Assembly (NCBI GenBank): GCA_035771165.1
Contig: JAWNZC010000297.1
Coordinates: 124,001-188,000 of the forward strand
DNA: 64,000 nt
Origin: Paragorgia papillata
Lineage: Eukaryota > Cnidaria > Anthozoa > Scleralcyonacea > Coralliidae
Direction: 5' to 3'
Shown here piece by piece: positions 28,180 through 37,582 of this stretch. The first letter of the stretch is position 1, and each line of letters begins with the position of its first letter. The position numbers were made by a program, and so were the translations under genes. The notes below the pieces were generated by a model. It saw nothing but the letters and a program-made list of their open reading frames with translations, was not told where the DNA came from and ran no database searches.

Positions 28180-28498
28180 TAACAGTGATAATGTAGAATA
28201 TATAGTATATTTTGCAAATCAATGTTTCAAAATAAATATATATATAATTAATATAACTCAATATTATATTCTTATAATATTTTGTGCAAGTGGTGTATCA
28301 ATTGTAAGTACTCGCAAAAACTCTGAGTACCACACCAGACTCAAAACAACTAAATGACAGCCAGAATGCTTGTGTCATAATGAGTTCAAGTAACTCAAAG
28401 GTTAGGACATCTGGCTAGCATTCAAAGTTCCTATGCTTGAGTGCTGTCTGATTCTCAGAGTTTATCTTCGTACCGACAACTGAACACAGTTTGCACAA
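28180..28498. repeat. Right-hand remainder of the interrupted satellite unit; array edge
   Basis: Resumes the satellite exactly where it stopped at 21798 (ACAGTGATAATGTA...) and continues to TTTGCACAATG, where intact units read on into GAAACAAC. It carries more substitutions than internal units (for example GAGTACCACACC for GAGCATCACACC). The array ends here against a LINE fragment. Confidence 0.9.
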
Positions 28499-28758
28499 TG
28501 AGTCTAAAAAGGACACACTGTCACAATAAAGCCAATGTTCTGATACTGCTAATATATATCCGTTATTTTCAATAATTGTTTTAAATAACTAAAACTGCTA
28601 TAGGCTCCACCGCAATTCCAGCATGCCAATCTAAGTTTTTGGCAGCTGTTCATGAATTGGTTGGTCGTTGTTTCTCCTTCCTCGATAGATCTTGCCATTT
28701 AGCCAGTGATAACCATGGTCTTGCATGTACCCTTCCGGCCAGAACATGGATTCTTTAA
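28499..28758 (-). pseudogene. LINE fragment: end of ORF1 and start of ORF2 endonuclease
   Basis: Read on the minus strand, codons just inside the TTAA site give KESMFWPEG (ORF1 tail). A new frame follows with LRLACWNCGGAY and, after one frameshift, DILAVSEHWLYCDSVSFLD. The latter is the N-terminus of an APE-type endonuclease, including the Glu-containing SEHWL block. The element stops abruptly at 28499 against the satellite, so most of ORF2 is missing. It is continuous with the ORF1 fragment at 31331-32615 once the TTAA transposon is removed. Confidence 0.75.
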
Positions 28759-28882
28759 AGGGGGGGAAAAGTCCGTTCTGCGCAAGTGCGAGTGTTTGTT
28801 TACGTTTTTGTTTTGGTCCGCATAATTAGTATAACATGAAGTATACCCTTATTTGCATAAAGAAGCACAAGGTGTTTGCATC

Positions 28883-31071
28883 ATGGCTGACGCATGGCTC
28901 ACGCTTGAAGACTTAGAGATAAGTCAGATAGAAGAGTTTGCTGAATTGCCTAACATTGACAATTTTACAACATGTTCATGCCGTGGCAACTGTCTACGGG
29001 AAAAGGGGAGAAACTTTTGCCTATGTAAAAGCCTTGACAAATCTTGTTCGAGCGCGTGTCACGGCGAAAACTTCGGGAAATGTATGAACAGAAGCTTTCA
29101 GGAAAGTGACAGCGACAGTGCAGAAGATACAACGGTAAGCATTAAGTTTGTTTTATTAGTTTGGTGCCGTTTTATGATATTCTCGAAAATACTGGACAAA
29201 GCTCCAAACAGTTGTTGTGCGTTTATGCAAATTGCTTATTGCCGAATATCAGACCATGTGTCTGTCATGCTCATTACAATTTCATGCTTTGAAGTTCTCG
29301 AAATGAATACAAAGAAGTGATTCACTTTAGTGAAGACTATAATTATGACAATACGACAGAATAAGTCAACATCTGTGAACTAGAGAACCTCAAAATGGCA
29401 TCAGTTGAATATGAGAAGGAAATATGGGGTCTTGTACTGGGAACCCTAGCTTTATACTCTATAATAACATGTATTTCATCACAAGGAAATAAAATATACA
29501 CAGTACAACGAGATATGAAAGAATAACATAACTTGCCAGTGATGGGGAATCTGTAATAAAGCAAATTTTGCTTGTTTGGCATAACCTCAACCTCACAAAT
29601 CAACATCTCCCTAATGTTGCATAACATCCCCAAGCAGGTATACTTACTACCATATTTGCCATGTTTGTCTCCACACATACGGAAAAGGTTGATATGTCCA
29701 GTGAAGTTTCATATAAGAGTCCCGAAATGATGTCACGATGACATCACACTGACAATCGCTAACAGTTCCAAATATTTTTGTGTTGGAAATTAGGGTTAGG
29801 ATTAGGGTCAGGATTAGGGCTACTAGGATTAGTTTTAATTAACATTTAAATTTCGAGAATCCTTATATGAAACGTCAGCCGATATGTCAGCATTACAATT
29901 TTGTGCATTATCAATAATTATACAAAGCATGTCATTTTAATTGTACCATTGATTATTCTAGGATCCTGACTTCTCTTTACCAGAAAGAGATAATACTGTG
30001 AGTGCAGAAACGAGGGGCAGAGGGCGAGGTAGAGGACGGGGACGTGGTAGAGGACGGGGACGTGGTAGAGGACGAGGTAGTGAAACTACAGCAGGAAGAC
30101 AGCGTGGAGGTCAACGAGGTGGAAGAGGACGTGGGCAACTTGTGCCTGAAGTGAATGCTGCGCAGAATCAAGCCAATCATGAAGAAGAATTAGTGGTAAG
30201 AATCTTTGAACTCATATCTCACTCAAATGAGTCTAAAACTTTTGTTTGTATAGACACTGATATTGAAGAAATATGAAAGAAAGATGTGACTAATCTCAGC
30301 ACAGCATAAATAATTTGTGTCATACAGCATTATGTTGTGTAGACCAACAGATTCATCTCCAACCCTTGTTATTTCCCCCTGTTTTTACAGTAACCTTTAT
30401 CCGTATCTTATAAATGGTGTTTAATATTTGCAAAGACCCTGGTGAACGTTTGTCACATGTTATTGTAATTGATTATTGGATACAAGTCTAAACAATGGAT
30501 TTATGGATGGGTGTGAATTATGGGATAATCTGCATTTTTCCAATATTGTATTCTGGGAAACGTGTGACCGGTGCAGTTCACCAGGGTTTTTGCTCACATG
30601 AGAGAAGACCTTAAAATTGCATTTATTAATGAGAATTACCCTGTATTGTAGAACCTTGTTGAAGCACTTAATCTTGATACACTAAGGAGGTTGGCTCTAG
30701 AGCTGTTGAGAAGGCAGCCAGCAGCCTTTGCTGATTTAGTTAATGGAGAAATTCCTGCTGGAGATGAAATAGAACCACCAGATCAACCTCATGGGGAAAA
30801 TGTGCCAGAGTGGTGTAAGTGTGGGCACTGTGTCACTATGCCTACACAAGAAGAAAATAAATGCTGTACCCGAACAAGGCGGCAGTGTATTACGACAACA
30901 CCATTGTTCCCACAGCTTGTTCTGGATGGCAATGTTTTGGATATTGCCATGCGATATAGGGCAGACGTGTTGGTTCTTGATAATGTCAGAAATAACGAAA
31001 ATTTTCGCCATGCAGCTTACAGGCAGTTTGTCCTTTGGCAACATGGACATTTGGGGAAAGGCTATCTTTAA
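28883..31071 (+). CDS. Cys-rich / RG-repeat / P2X7-type C-tail domain protein, three exons
   Basis: Exons 28883-29134, 29962-30195 and 30652-31071 join in phase 0 at GT-AG sites to give about 301 aa. The start MADAWLTL was chosen over the upstream ATG at 28853 for its better context. Exon 1 has a cysteine cluster (CSCRGNCLREKGRNFCLCKS, then SSACHGENFGKCMNR). Exon 2 encodes a long RG/RGG tract, an RNA-binding type low-complexity region. Exon 3 matches the P2X7 receptor intracellular (ballast-type) domain: EWCKCGHCVTM, CCTRTRRQC, then FRHAAYRQFVLWQHGHLGKG. It stops at GYL, just after the LGKG motif, so the usual last ~30 residues of that domain are missing. There are no membrane segments, so it is not a receptor. 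It may be a captured cargo gene or an accessory DNA/RNA-binding protein of the transposon (inference). Confidence 0.75.
29789..29822 (+). repeat. Short degenerate telomere-like TTAGGG tract
   Basis: TTAGGG TTAGGA TTAGGG TCAGGA TTAGGG in tandem, inside intron 1 of the P2X7-tail gene. Five units, three exact. Too short and internal to mark a chromosome end. Confidence 0.6.
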
Positions 31072-31330
31072 ATGCTCTCCAGCTTGGAAAAGCGGCAAGT
31101 AGATACACTTTCGAAGCATCTCTCTTCGCGTAGTATTCTTTTCGACTTTCTCCTTTTTCAGATTGGCTCTCGCTCGACGGATTCAAATTCGACGTCGAAG
31201 GAGTGCGGTCCGCCATTGTCAACACGCCGCGCGGCCGAGAGCAAACAGACTAGGGGCGAGAAATTAATTTCCGGTGGAGTCCCCATAAACAAAACGCTCG
31301 CACTTGCGCAGAACGGACTTTTCCCCCCCT

Positions 31331-32615
31331 TTAACAGTATCAAAATCCTCGGTGCAGCATTTATACATGAACAGATGTTGTCCCTTTTCTTTTACTCCAC
31401 ATTAAACGAACAAAGCTTGGTTTAATGTTTCTATCCTTCATATACTGCGTGATCTTTTCAATCGTTACACCTTCTTTAACACCGCCTATAAATATGTGCT
31501 TCACCACTTTTCTTTCCACACCAACAAATTCGATATTGCCATGAATGTCATCTGCTTCTTTACTTTCTTCACTAGAAATACCACTTTGACTGACTATTGT
31601 CGGTTCCAACACCAGACGGCTGATTTTCTGGTATCTTCACAACATCTAGATATCCGCCAAATTCTGTATTTTCCATTTCATCAACCAATGTTGTGCTGTT
31701 TGATTGTTTTGATTTTGCAATGGCACTTATACACCAGCATTTGCATGCAGTATTTATATTTGCGTGAACAATTTCCCCTGGGGAATTCGCAATCTCACTT
31801 GCACTGCCATTAGTATTTGTATTTACGCCAACAGCTGCCCTTAGGGAATCCTGTTTGCCATTCTTCTTTCCTGCATGCAGTATGGTAATTTTTCTTCACT
31901 TGATCAAAGTCTTTATTTATTTTAGTAAGACTTTTCTTAGTTATTTTTATCTCTTCCTTAGCATGATTTAGCTAGAAAGCGTTTCCTTTCATATCTTCAC
32001 TTAGCCGCTCGTAATTTACCCTTGATAGTTCTTTTAAAACAGCGATCTTGGCTTCCAGCGGTTGAATTTTGCAATCTCTCGATTCCTGCAGAGCCAAATA
32101 GTTAAGCACATCAATTTCCTTTCTCATCACTGTTCCTCTTTGACGACATCAGCTTCCTCTCCAATTTCTCCATAAAATTCAATAGTTCCCCAGCTGAAAA
32201 CTGTCCATCTTCAATTGTTACTGGGCAGTTATTACGGTTTAGAAGCGTTTCATTTGTCTTAGCAAACATATCTTGCAACTGCTGGGCTTCCCCTGATTTC
32301 CAATATCGTACTAGTCCGACAACATCGGCAGCCAGCTTAGCTTCCACTTTAGGGCCTGCTTGCCATGCCAATCGTCGAACAAGTCTACAGTGGGTAAGGG
32401 TTACGGTTAGCGCAATCAGCTCTTTCCATACGGCATAAACTCACCGCGTAATCTCTCAGTTTAGACAAACGTTTGGCACTGGTTTCTTGACAAATTGTTT
32501 ACCACATCTTCCCCTGATGTTTGAAGCCAGTTTCAAACCCACCAAGCTTCCATCCGGCGTTGTCGGGGGAAAGAGATATTGATTCTGTCTGGTCAATCTT
32601 GCATGCTTCGTTGAC
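31331..32615 (-). pseudogene. LINE ORF1 remnant (coiled-coil / RNA-binding type)
   Basis: Minus-strand pieces in shifting frames read, from the N-terminal side: SMSTKHARLTRQNQYLFPP, then LAADVVGLVRYWKSGEAQQL with AKTNETLLNRNNCPVTIEDG, a helical Lys/Glu-rich stretch, and finally HIFIGGVKEGVTIEKITQYM with RLMWSKRKGTTSVHV. The last block resembles the RRM-like C-terminal domain of ORF1 proteins from animal LINEs. Several stops and frameshifts (near 32375, 32130-31620 and 31360) make it non-functional. It continues at 28758 across the TTAA transposon. Confidence 0.65.
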
Positions 32616-33130
32616 ATGGAAGAAATATTTTGTGATAAACCCATGATAGCATTTAGAAGACCAAAAAATCTTAAGGATGATTTGCTAAGAGCTAGACTTA
32701 AGCGCGATGATGAGATTGTAGTTGATAAAGGTATGAAGAGATGTGGTAAAACTCATTCTCAAATCTGTACATATGTTGATGAGGGGCATACATTTGAAGG
32801 GGGAGGAAGTACATACTTCATTAATTACCCATTTGATTGTGATTCAATTGGAGTTATTTTTTATTATAAAGTGTAAGAGTTGTGCAAAGATTTATGTAGG
32901 AAGTACGGTAACATCATTTAGAAAAAGATTTAATAACCACAAGAGTACTCCTAAATAGATTCGGTAAGGGTTGTAGAGGTATAGCGGGAGAGCATTTGTA
33001 TGCACATTTTTTTGAAAATGGGCATAATGTGGAAGTTAAGATAATAGATAAAACAACAACAAGAGAGGGATTTTGGACATATAAATTGAACACGTTTATA
33101 CATTTGGGACTTAATGTCAGAGACTTTATA
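32616..33130 (+). pseudogene. Penelope-like retroelement 3' fragment, GIY-YIG endonuclease
   Basis: The reading starts with the linker typical of Penelope-like elements (AFRRPKNLKDDLLRARLK), then a Cys-containing stretch (MKRCGKTHSQICTYV) and the GIY-YIG core as IIKCKSCAKIYVGSTVTSFR with FNNHKS. After further shifts come GIAGEHLYAHFFENGHNVEV and REGFWTYKLNTFIHLGLNVR, with the catalytic-region Glu, ending at a TAA at about 33140. At least two frameshifts (near 32865 and 32955) break it. The reverse transcriptase is absent, so the element is 5'-truncated. It abuts the LINE fragment head to head. Confidence 0.75.
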
Positions 33131-33337
33131 TACAGTGTATAAAAAAAACGGAACCCTTAGAAAATGAATTAGTATTGTTTTCAAACAATCTATCGTAGTA
33201 GTTTGAAAGCCCTAAACACTTCTGAGCCACGGATGCGTAAAAAAACAATAGGGCTTTCAAACAACTACAATAGGTTGTTTGAAAAGAACACTAATTCATT
33301 TTCTAAGGGTTCCGGTTTGTTTTTTTATACACACTGT
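33131..33337. repeat. ~205 bp palindromic MITE (Tc1/mariner-like ends)
   Basis: CAGTGTATAAAAAAAACGGA on the left pairs with TTTTTTTATACACACTG on the right. The arms also contain AAAATGAATTAGT and its complement, and AGTTTGAAAGCCCTA and its complement. It follows TA on the left. It is inserted at the stop codon of the Penelope-like fragment. Confidence 0.75.
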
Positions 33338-33515
33338 GGAGCATATGAATTTTTTATTAGATTGTAGGGTATATATTTAACTCGGTAGCGATCTGTTTCT
33401 CTTGTATCTTGACAAAGGGATTTGCACCGAAACGTTGATTTTTAATAAAGTTTTTAAAGTTTTGGATCTTGATGTTTTATATTAGTATTTCAAACTTGAG
33501 GAGGAGGATTCCTGT
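33338..33515 (+). other. Probable 3' untranslated tail of the Penelope-like element
   Basis: Contains CTTGACAAAGGGATTTGCAC followed by CGAAACGTTGATTTTTAATAAAG, the kind of sequence that follows the GIY-YIG ORF in many Penelope-like elements. Assignment is by position and general appearance. Confidence 0.45.
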
Positions 33516-33551
33516 TAAGTATATATATATATATATACTTAACAGGAATCC

Positions 33552-33582
<31 letters not shown>

Positions 33583-33583
33583 T

Positions 33584-33623
<40 letters not shown>
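33516..33623. repeat. (TA)n microsatellite with a perfect hairpin at its left side
   Basis: AGGATTCCTGTTAAG and CTTAACAGGAATCCT flank a TA run, followed by long TA tracts up to the 277 bp array. Strongly cruciform-prone. Confidence 0.85.
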
Positions 33624-33624
<1 letters not shown>

Positions 33625-33625
<1 letters not shown>

Positions 33626-33682
33626 TTCAATCTACAGACACGGTGTTTCGCTGTACAACAGCTCATCAGTGTAGCTTGGAAC
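33625..33682 (-). ncRNA. Type-I hammerhead ribozyme, copy 1
   Basis: Minus strand in order: stem I strand GUUC-(CAAG)-CUACA; core CUGAUGA; stem II GCUGU-UGU-ACAGC; core GAA; stem III A-CA/UG-U closed by CCG; cleavage-site C; then stem I return UGUAG-(AUU)-GAAC. All core residues are present. The CAAG and AUU bulges sit where type-I tertiary contacts form. Predicted cleavage lies between plus positions 33637 and 33636. Confidence 0.88.
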
Positions 33683-33901
33683 AATCTGAATGAATTTCAC
33701 CAATTACTTATACACATGCGATCGTCGGTGACAACCGCATGTGGGAAAGCATCGGTGAAATACATTCAGATAGCGTGAAGTGCGCATGGGCCCAGAGTGC
33801 TCAAATCACCACAAGGGTAGTGAGCGTTGCATTATCGCTAATAGGTACCCACGGCAACTTCACAGAGTGCTCAACAACACCAAAGTGAAGGAGCATACAT
33901 A

Positions 33902-33959
33902 GTTCAATCTACAGACACGGTGTTTCGCTGTACAACAGTTCATCAGTGTAGCTTGGAAC
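33902..33959 (-). ncRNA. Type-I hammerhead ribozyme, copy 2 (stem II closing pair changed)
   Basis: Same fold as copy 1, except that CAGCTC reads CAGTTC on the plus strand. The first stem II pair next to the core therefore becomes A-C instead of G-C. That pair (10.1-11.1) is important for activity, so this unit is probably weaker or inactive. Confidence 0.82.
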
Positions 33960-34178
33960 AATCTGAATGAATTTCACCAATTACTTATACACATGCGATC
34001 GTCGGTGACAACCGCATGTGGGAAAGCATCGGTGAAATACATTCAGATAGCGTGAAGTGCGCATGGGCCCAGAGTGCTCATATCACCACAAGGGTAGTGA
34101 GCGTTGCATTATCGCTAATAGGTACCCACGGCAACTTCACAGAGTGCTCAACAACACCAAAGTGAAGGAGCATACATA

Positions 34179-34236
34179 GTTCAATCTACAGACACGGTGT
34201 TTCGCTGTACAACAGCTCATCAGTGTAGCTTGGAAC
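34179..34236 (-). ncRNA. Type-I hammerhead ribozyme, copy 3
   Basis: Sequence identical to copy 1 over the whole 58 nt motif; core, three stems and the GUC cleavage triplet are intact. Confidence 0.88.
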
Positions 34237-34455
34237 AATCTGAATGAATTTCACCAATTACTTATACACATGCGATCGTCGGTGACAACCGCATGTGGGA
34301 AAGCATCGGTGAAATACATTCAGATAGCGTGAAGTGCGCATGGGCCCAGAGTGCTCAAATCACCACAAGGGTAGTGAGCGTTGCATTATCGCTAATAGGT
34401 ACCCACGGCAACTTCACAGAGTGCTCAACAACACCAAAGTGAAGGAGCATACATA

Positions 34456-34513
34456 GTTCAATCTACAGACACGGTGTTTCGCTGTACAACAGCTCATCAG
34501 TGTAGCTTGGAAC
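34456..34513 (-). ncRNA. Type-I hammerhead ribozyme, copy 4
   Basis: Identical to copy 1 over the motif; all conserved core nucleotides present. Confidence 0.88.
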
Positions 34514-34732
34514 AATCTGAATGAATTTCACCAATTACTTATACACATGCGATCGTCGGTGACAACCGCATGTGGGAAAGCATCGGTGAAATACATTCAG
34601 ATAGCGTGAAGTGCGCATGGGCCCAGAGTGCTCAAATCACCACAAGGGTAGTGAGCGTTGCATTATCGCTAATAGGTACCCACGGCAACTTCACAGAATG
34701 CTCAACAACACCAAAGTGAAGGAGCATACATA

Positions 34733-34790
34733 GTTCAATCTACAGACACGGTGTTTCGCTGTACAACAGCTCATCAGTGTAGCTTGGAAC
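34733..34790 (-). ncRNA. Type-I hammerhead ribozyme, copy 5
   Basis: Identical to copy 1 over the motif. It lies in the last, slightly truncated unit next to the piggyBac transposase. Confidence 0.88.
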
Positions 34791-34996
34791 AATCTGAATG
34801 AATTTCACCAATTACTTATACACATGCGATCGTCGGTGACAACCGCATGTGGGAAAGCATCGGTGAAATACATTCAGATAGCGTGAAGTGCGCATGGGCC
34901 CAGAGTGCTCAAATCACCACAAGGGTAGTGAGCGTTGCATTATCGCTAATAGGTACCCACGGCAACTTCACAGAGTGCTCAACAACACCAAAGTGA

Positions 34997-37237
34997 ATAC
35001 GCAAATTTACGACACATAAACATGGATTTCCTTGAGCAGCCTGGAAACTTGCAATGCTGGCCATTTTTCAGTTCCTTGTTTCTAACAGGAATGTGATCAA
35101 CCAGATCATACTTAGCACCCTCATTGACACCTCTTGCTGAATGACACTTTGCTCCATGTGTAGGTGCAACATACTGCAGATCAGCAATCCTTTGAAGAAT
35201 AAGGGCTCTTGCAACATCAAGTTTGAAATCAACCAATTGCATTGCACAATCAGGAATGACCACTCTGTACAACAACCAAGAATTCACTATGCATAGATCA
35301 AGAAGATGAAACATGATTCTTTTGTACCACTTCTTGCTTTTTTGTACATTCCTGTAAAGGGCTAAGAGCATGTCACACTTGTCAACTCCTCCCATATTTG
35401 CGTTATAACTCTTGATGAAGCAAGGACATTGTACATTGATGTGTTTCTTTGCCTTTCTATCATAACGACGAACCTCATATGTTGGCCATGAACATTTGAT
35501 GCTACCAGGGCTACTTTATTATCAAACCATTCACAAATAAGAATGCCATCATTGTTTTCTAATAGATAGTCATATGCACCTCTTCCTTTCTTTTGTATGT
35601 CTTTCTTACACAAAAGAGGACAATTTCTTGTTCTGTTTGCCTGAATGGTACAAGTTGCATGTAAGTTTCGCTTACGGAGTTCAATGAGCAGTTCTGGGGA
35701 TGCAAAATAATTGTCAAAGAAGACATAGGAGCCATCAACTAGGCCCTCTGTTAGTTGCAGAACAACCTCACCACTTTTGCCAACTGACTTGACAATATTT
35801 TCATCAAGACTTGGAACTGTGTTGTCTCCAGCCAAGTGAAATTTATGTACATATCCGGATTGTCCTCCCTGGGCCCAAACTTTATATCCCCATTTCTTAG
35901 GTTTCTTCTGCATGTAAACTTTTAGGCTGTGGTGGCCCTTGAAGGGAATAATTTGTTCATCCACTGAAACAAATGATTCTGGCTCAGCACATTCCTGGAA
36001 ACTACTAGCAATCATCTCGATAAGAGGTCTGATTTTATGCAGCCTGTCATATCCTCGTTCACCCTTGTTTTTCATGAGCTCATTGTCATTGGCGTGAAAC
36101 ACAGAGAGTATTTCCTCAAATCTGTTTACTGTCATTGTGTCTGCAACTATTGGCTGCCTTGTTTTTGCAGACCAATACATACGTCTAGTTGGCAAGCTAA
36201 CAACACTCATATAAAAGCATATGCCCACAAATATTCTTATTTCTTGAAGAGTGATCTGTTTTGAACGGCTTCTTCCTAGCTGCCACATATACCGATTACT
36301 CTCCAGCGTGAGTAACTCAAATGCGCCGTCACCGAAATGAGCCAGGAACATGTCTAGTGGGGTCTTGGCACCTGCTGGTCCTCTGGGCTGGAGATGATTT
36401 TCTGGATTCACATGTTGGGGTAGGTCCTTCTTTACCCAATGCCAAATTTTCTTTACTGGGGCAGTTGGATTGGCATTTCTGAAATAACAAAATAAATAAA
36501 TACGTTGGCTTGGTAAATACATTGCGATCAATCAGAATGAGAAGTAAAATATAGATGCACATACCTCTTTCCTTTTTTTAGTGGTTGCTGATCAGGATTC
36601 ACAGCATCTTCAGAGTCATCATCATCCTCAGAAATGGAATTATTTTCTTCATCACTACATTCTTCTTCATCACTACATTCTTCTTCATCACTACATTCTT
36701 CTTCATCACTACATTCTTCTTCATTACTACATTCTTCTTCATCACTACATTCTTCATCACTACATTCTTCTTCATCACTATATTCTTCCTCTTCTTCAAT
36801 GTTTTCATCGATTTCATCATCATCATCACTCAGATTTTCATCGTCACTACCACTTGGAATATCGTCACCAAACACCAATTCAACAGCCTGATCAACTGTA
36901 AGGTACTGAGACCTAGGCCTGTAAAAGAAAGAAAATTTTAGCTTTCTTTCACCAGACTCTTAGTGCATAATGTCCATGATTATGGACACTGCTGAATTTC
37001 TACAAAATGTCTGGTATGCATGATGTCCATTATTTTGGACAGCACATAAAAACCGATAACATTTTACGAATATGCCAATATTACTTTATTTCAAAGTTTC
37101 TGTGAAAACTATATGTTATATTGCATTAGTTCATTGTAAAAGATTTAATCAAAATTCGGTAAAAACCACAAAATTCGGTAAAAACCCCAAAATTCGGTAA
37201 AAACCTCAACGCACCTCTTCCTCGTGACGGCCGCCAT
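34997..37237 (-). pseudogene. piggyBac transposase, three exons, one frameshift, C-terminus truncated
   Basis: Exon 1 37237-37215 (ATGGCGGCC start), exon 2 36918-36565 and exon 3 from 36478, joined in frame at GT-AG sites. Exon 2 is acidic and includes about nine CSDEEE-type repeats. Exon 3 holds the DDE_Tnp_1_7 fold: GPAGAKTPLDMFLAHFGD, catalytic Asp in FVSVDEQIIPFKGH, second Asp in YVFFDNYFASPELL, third Asp in MGGVDKCDMLLALYR. A single indel near 35490 shifts the frame between ALVASNV and TYEVRRYDRKAK; otherwise there are no stops. The C-terminal zinc-binding region starts (HCKFPGCSRKSMFMCRK) but is cut by the tandem array, giving a chimeric tail. Full-length relatives are about 550-620 aa, so this copy was nearly complete and young when broken. 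Confidence 0.88.
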
Positions 37238-37412
37238 TTCGAATGCTTCTGTTATGTCACGTGACCTATGGCACAGGTATCCCTAGGTCAAAAATAGAAC
37301 TACAAACTGTCCAGAATATGGCACATTATGTGTTGTAAGGGACATTAAGCCCGCAACAGGTAAAATGCCCGAAAAAATGTGTCCAAAAAATTGGACAACA
37401 TGCAACAAAGGG
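34997..37412 (-). mobile_element. piggyBac transposon, 3' end truncated by the hammerhead array
   Basis: The 5' end is seen on the minus strand as TTAA (37413-37416) followed by CCCTTTGTTGCATGTTGTCC, a piggyBac-type terminus. The transposase gene fills most of the element. The other terminus and second TTAA are absent because the 277 bp array begins inside the C-terminal coding region at about 34996. A three-fold AATTCGGTAAAAACC repeat lies in the first intron (about 37155-37205). Confidence 0.85.
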
Positions 37413-37416
37413 TTAA

Positions 37417-37582
37417 AGTTAAATTTGGCCCTCCTGCATACACATGATCTGGTGTATGCCTGCTTGACTGCCAGAGCAGCAACAAAACGTTTTAACACTA
37501 CCAATTGTTCTTTTTAGCGATTTACTCCTGCAGAACTTGTCAAGTGTTGACGAGACTTGTTCAGCCAGTTCAGGTAATTTTT
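37417..37582. other. Short non-repeat segment, possible small exon
   Basis: A possible exon reads, after the acceptor TTCTTTTTAG at about 37517, DLLLQNLSSVDETCSASSG to a GTAATT donor at about 37575. Too short to identify. Confidence 0.2.

Larger units (their letters stand above)
28759..31330 (+). mobile_element. 2.57 kb TTAA-flanked transposon carrying a P2X7-tail-domain gene
   Basis: Terminal inverted repeats begin AGGGGGGGAAAAGTCCGTTC at 28759 and end with the complement at 31330. The match continues for about 35 bp and then weakens. TTAA is duplicated at 28755-28758 and 31331-31334. Joining the flanks through one TTAA restores an open LINE ORF1 frame (EDFDTV-KESMFWPEG), so the insertion boundaries are exact. 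The TTAA target is typical of piggyBac and Kolobok superfamilies. No transposase is encoded; the only gene is the three-exon protein at 28883-31071. Confidence 0.9.
33624..34996. repeat. 277 bp tandem array, five units, each with a hammerhead ribozyme (retrozyme-like)
   Basis: Units start at 33624, 33901, 34178, 34455 and 34732, exactly 277 bp apart; the last is cut short at about 34996. Units are nearly identical (for example C/T at 33939, A/T at 34081, G/A at 34698). Every unit carries a complete type-I hammerhead fold on the minus strand. Small non-coding tandem repeats with type-I hammerheads are known as retrozymes in animals and plants, and hammerheads also occur in Penelope-like element repeats. 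A Penelope remnant lies just upstream but in the opposite orientation to the ribozymes. No ORF. Confidence 0.92.

Noticed and set aside
31072..31425. 117-codon plus ORF after the P2X7-tail gene
   Set aside because: Runs through the transposon terminal repeat into LINE antisense sequence; no coding signature.
33624..34996. CRISPR-like array
   Set aside because: The units are 277 bp, fully conserved and without unique spacers, in a eukaryotic setting; the structure is a hammerhead tandem repeat.
36581..36941. Plus-strand Ser- or Phe-rich ORFs opposite the piggyBac acidic exon
   Set aside because: Antisense shadow of the CSDEEE repeat.
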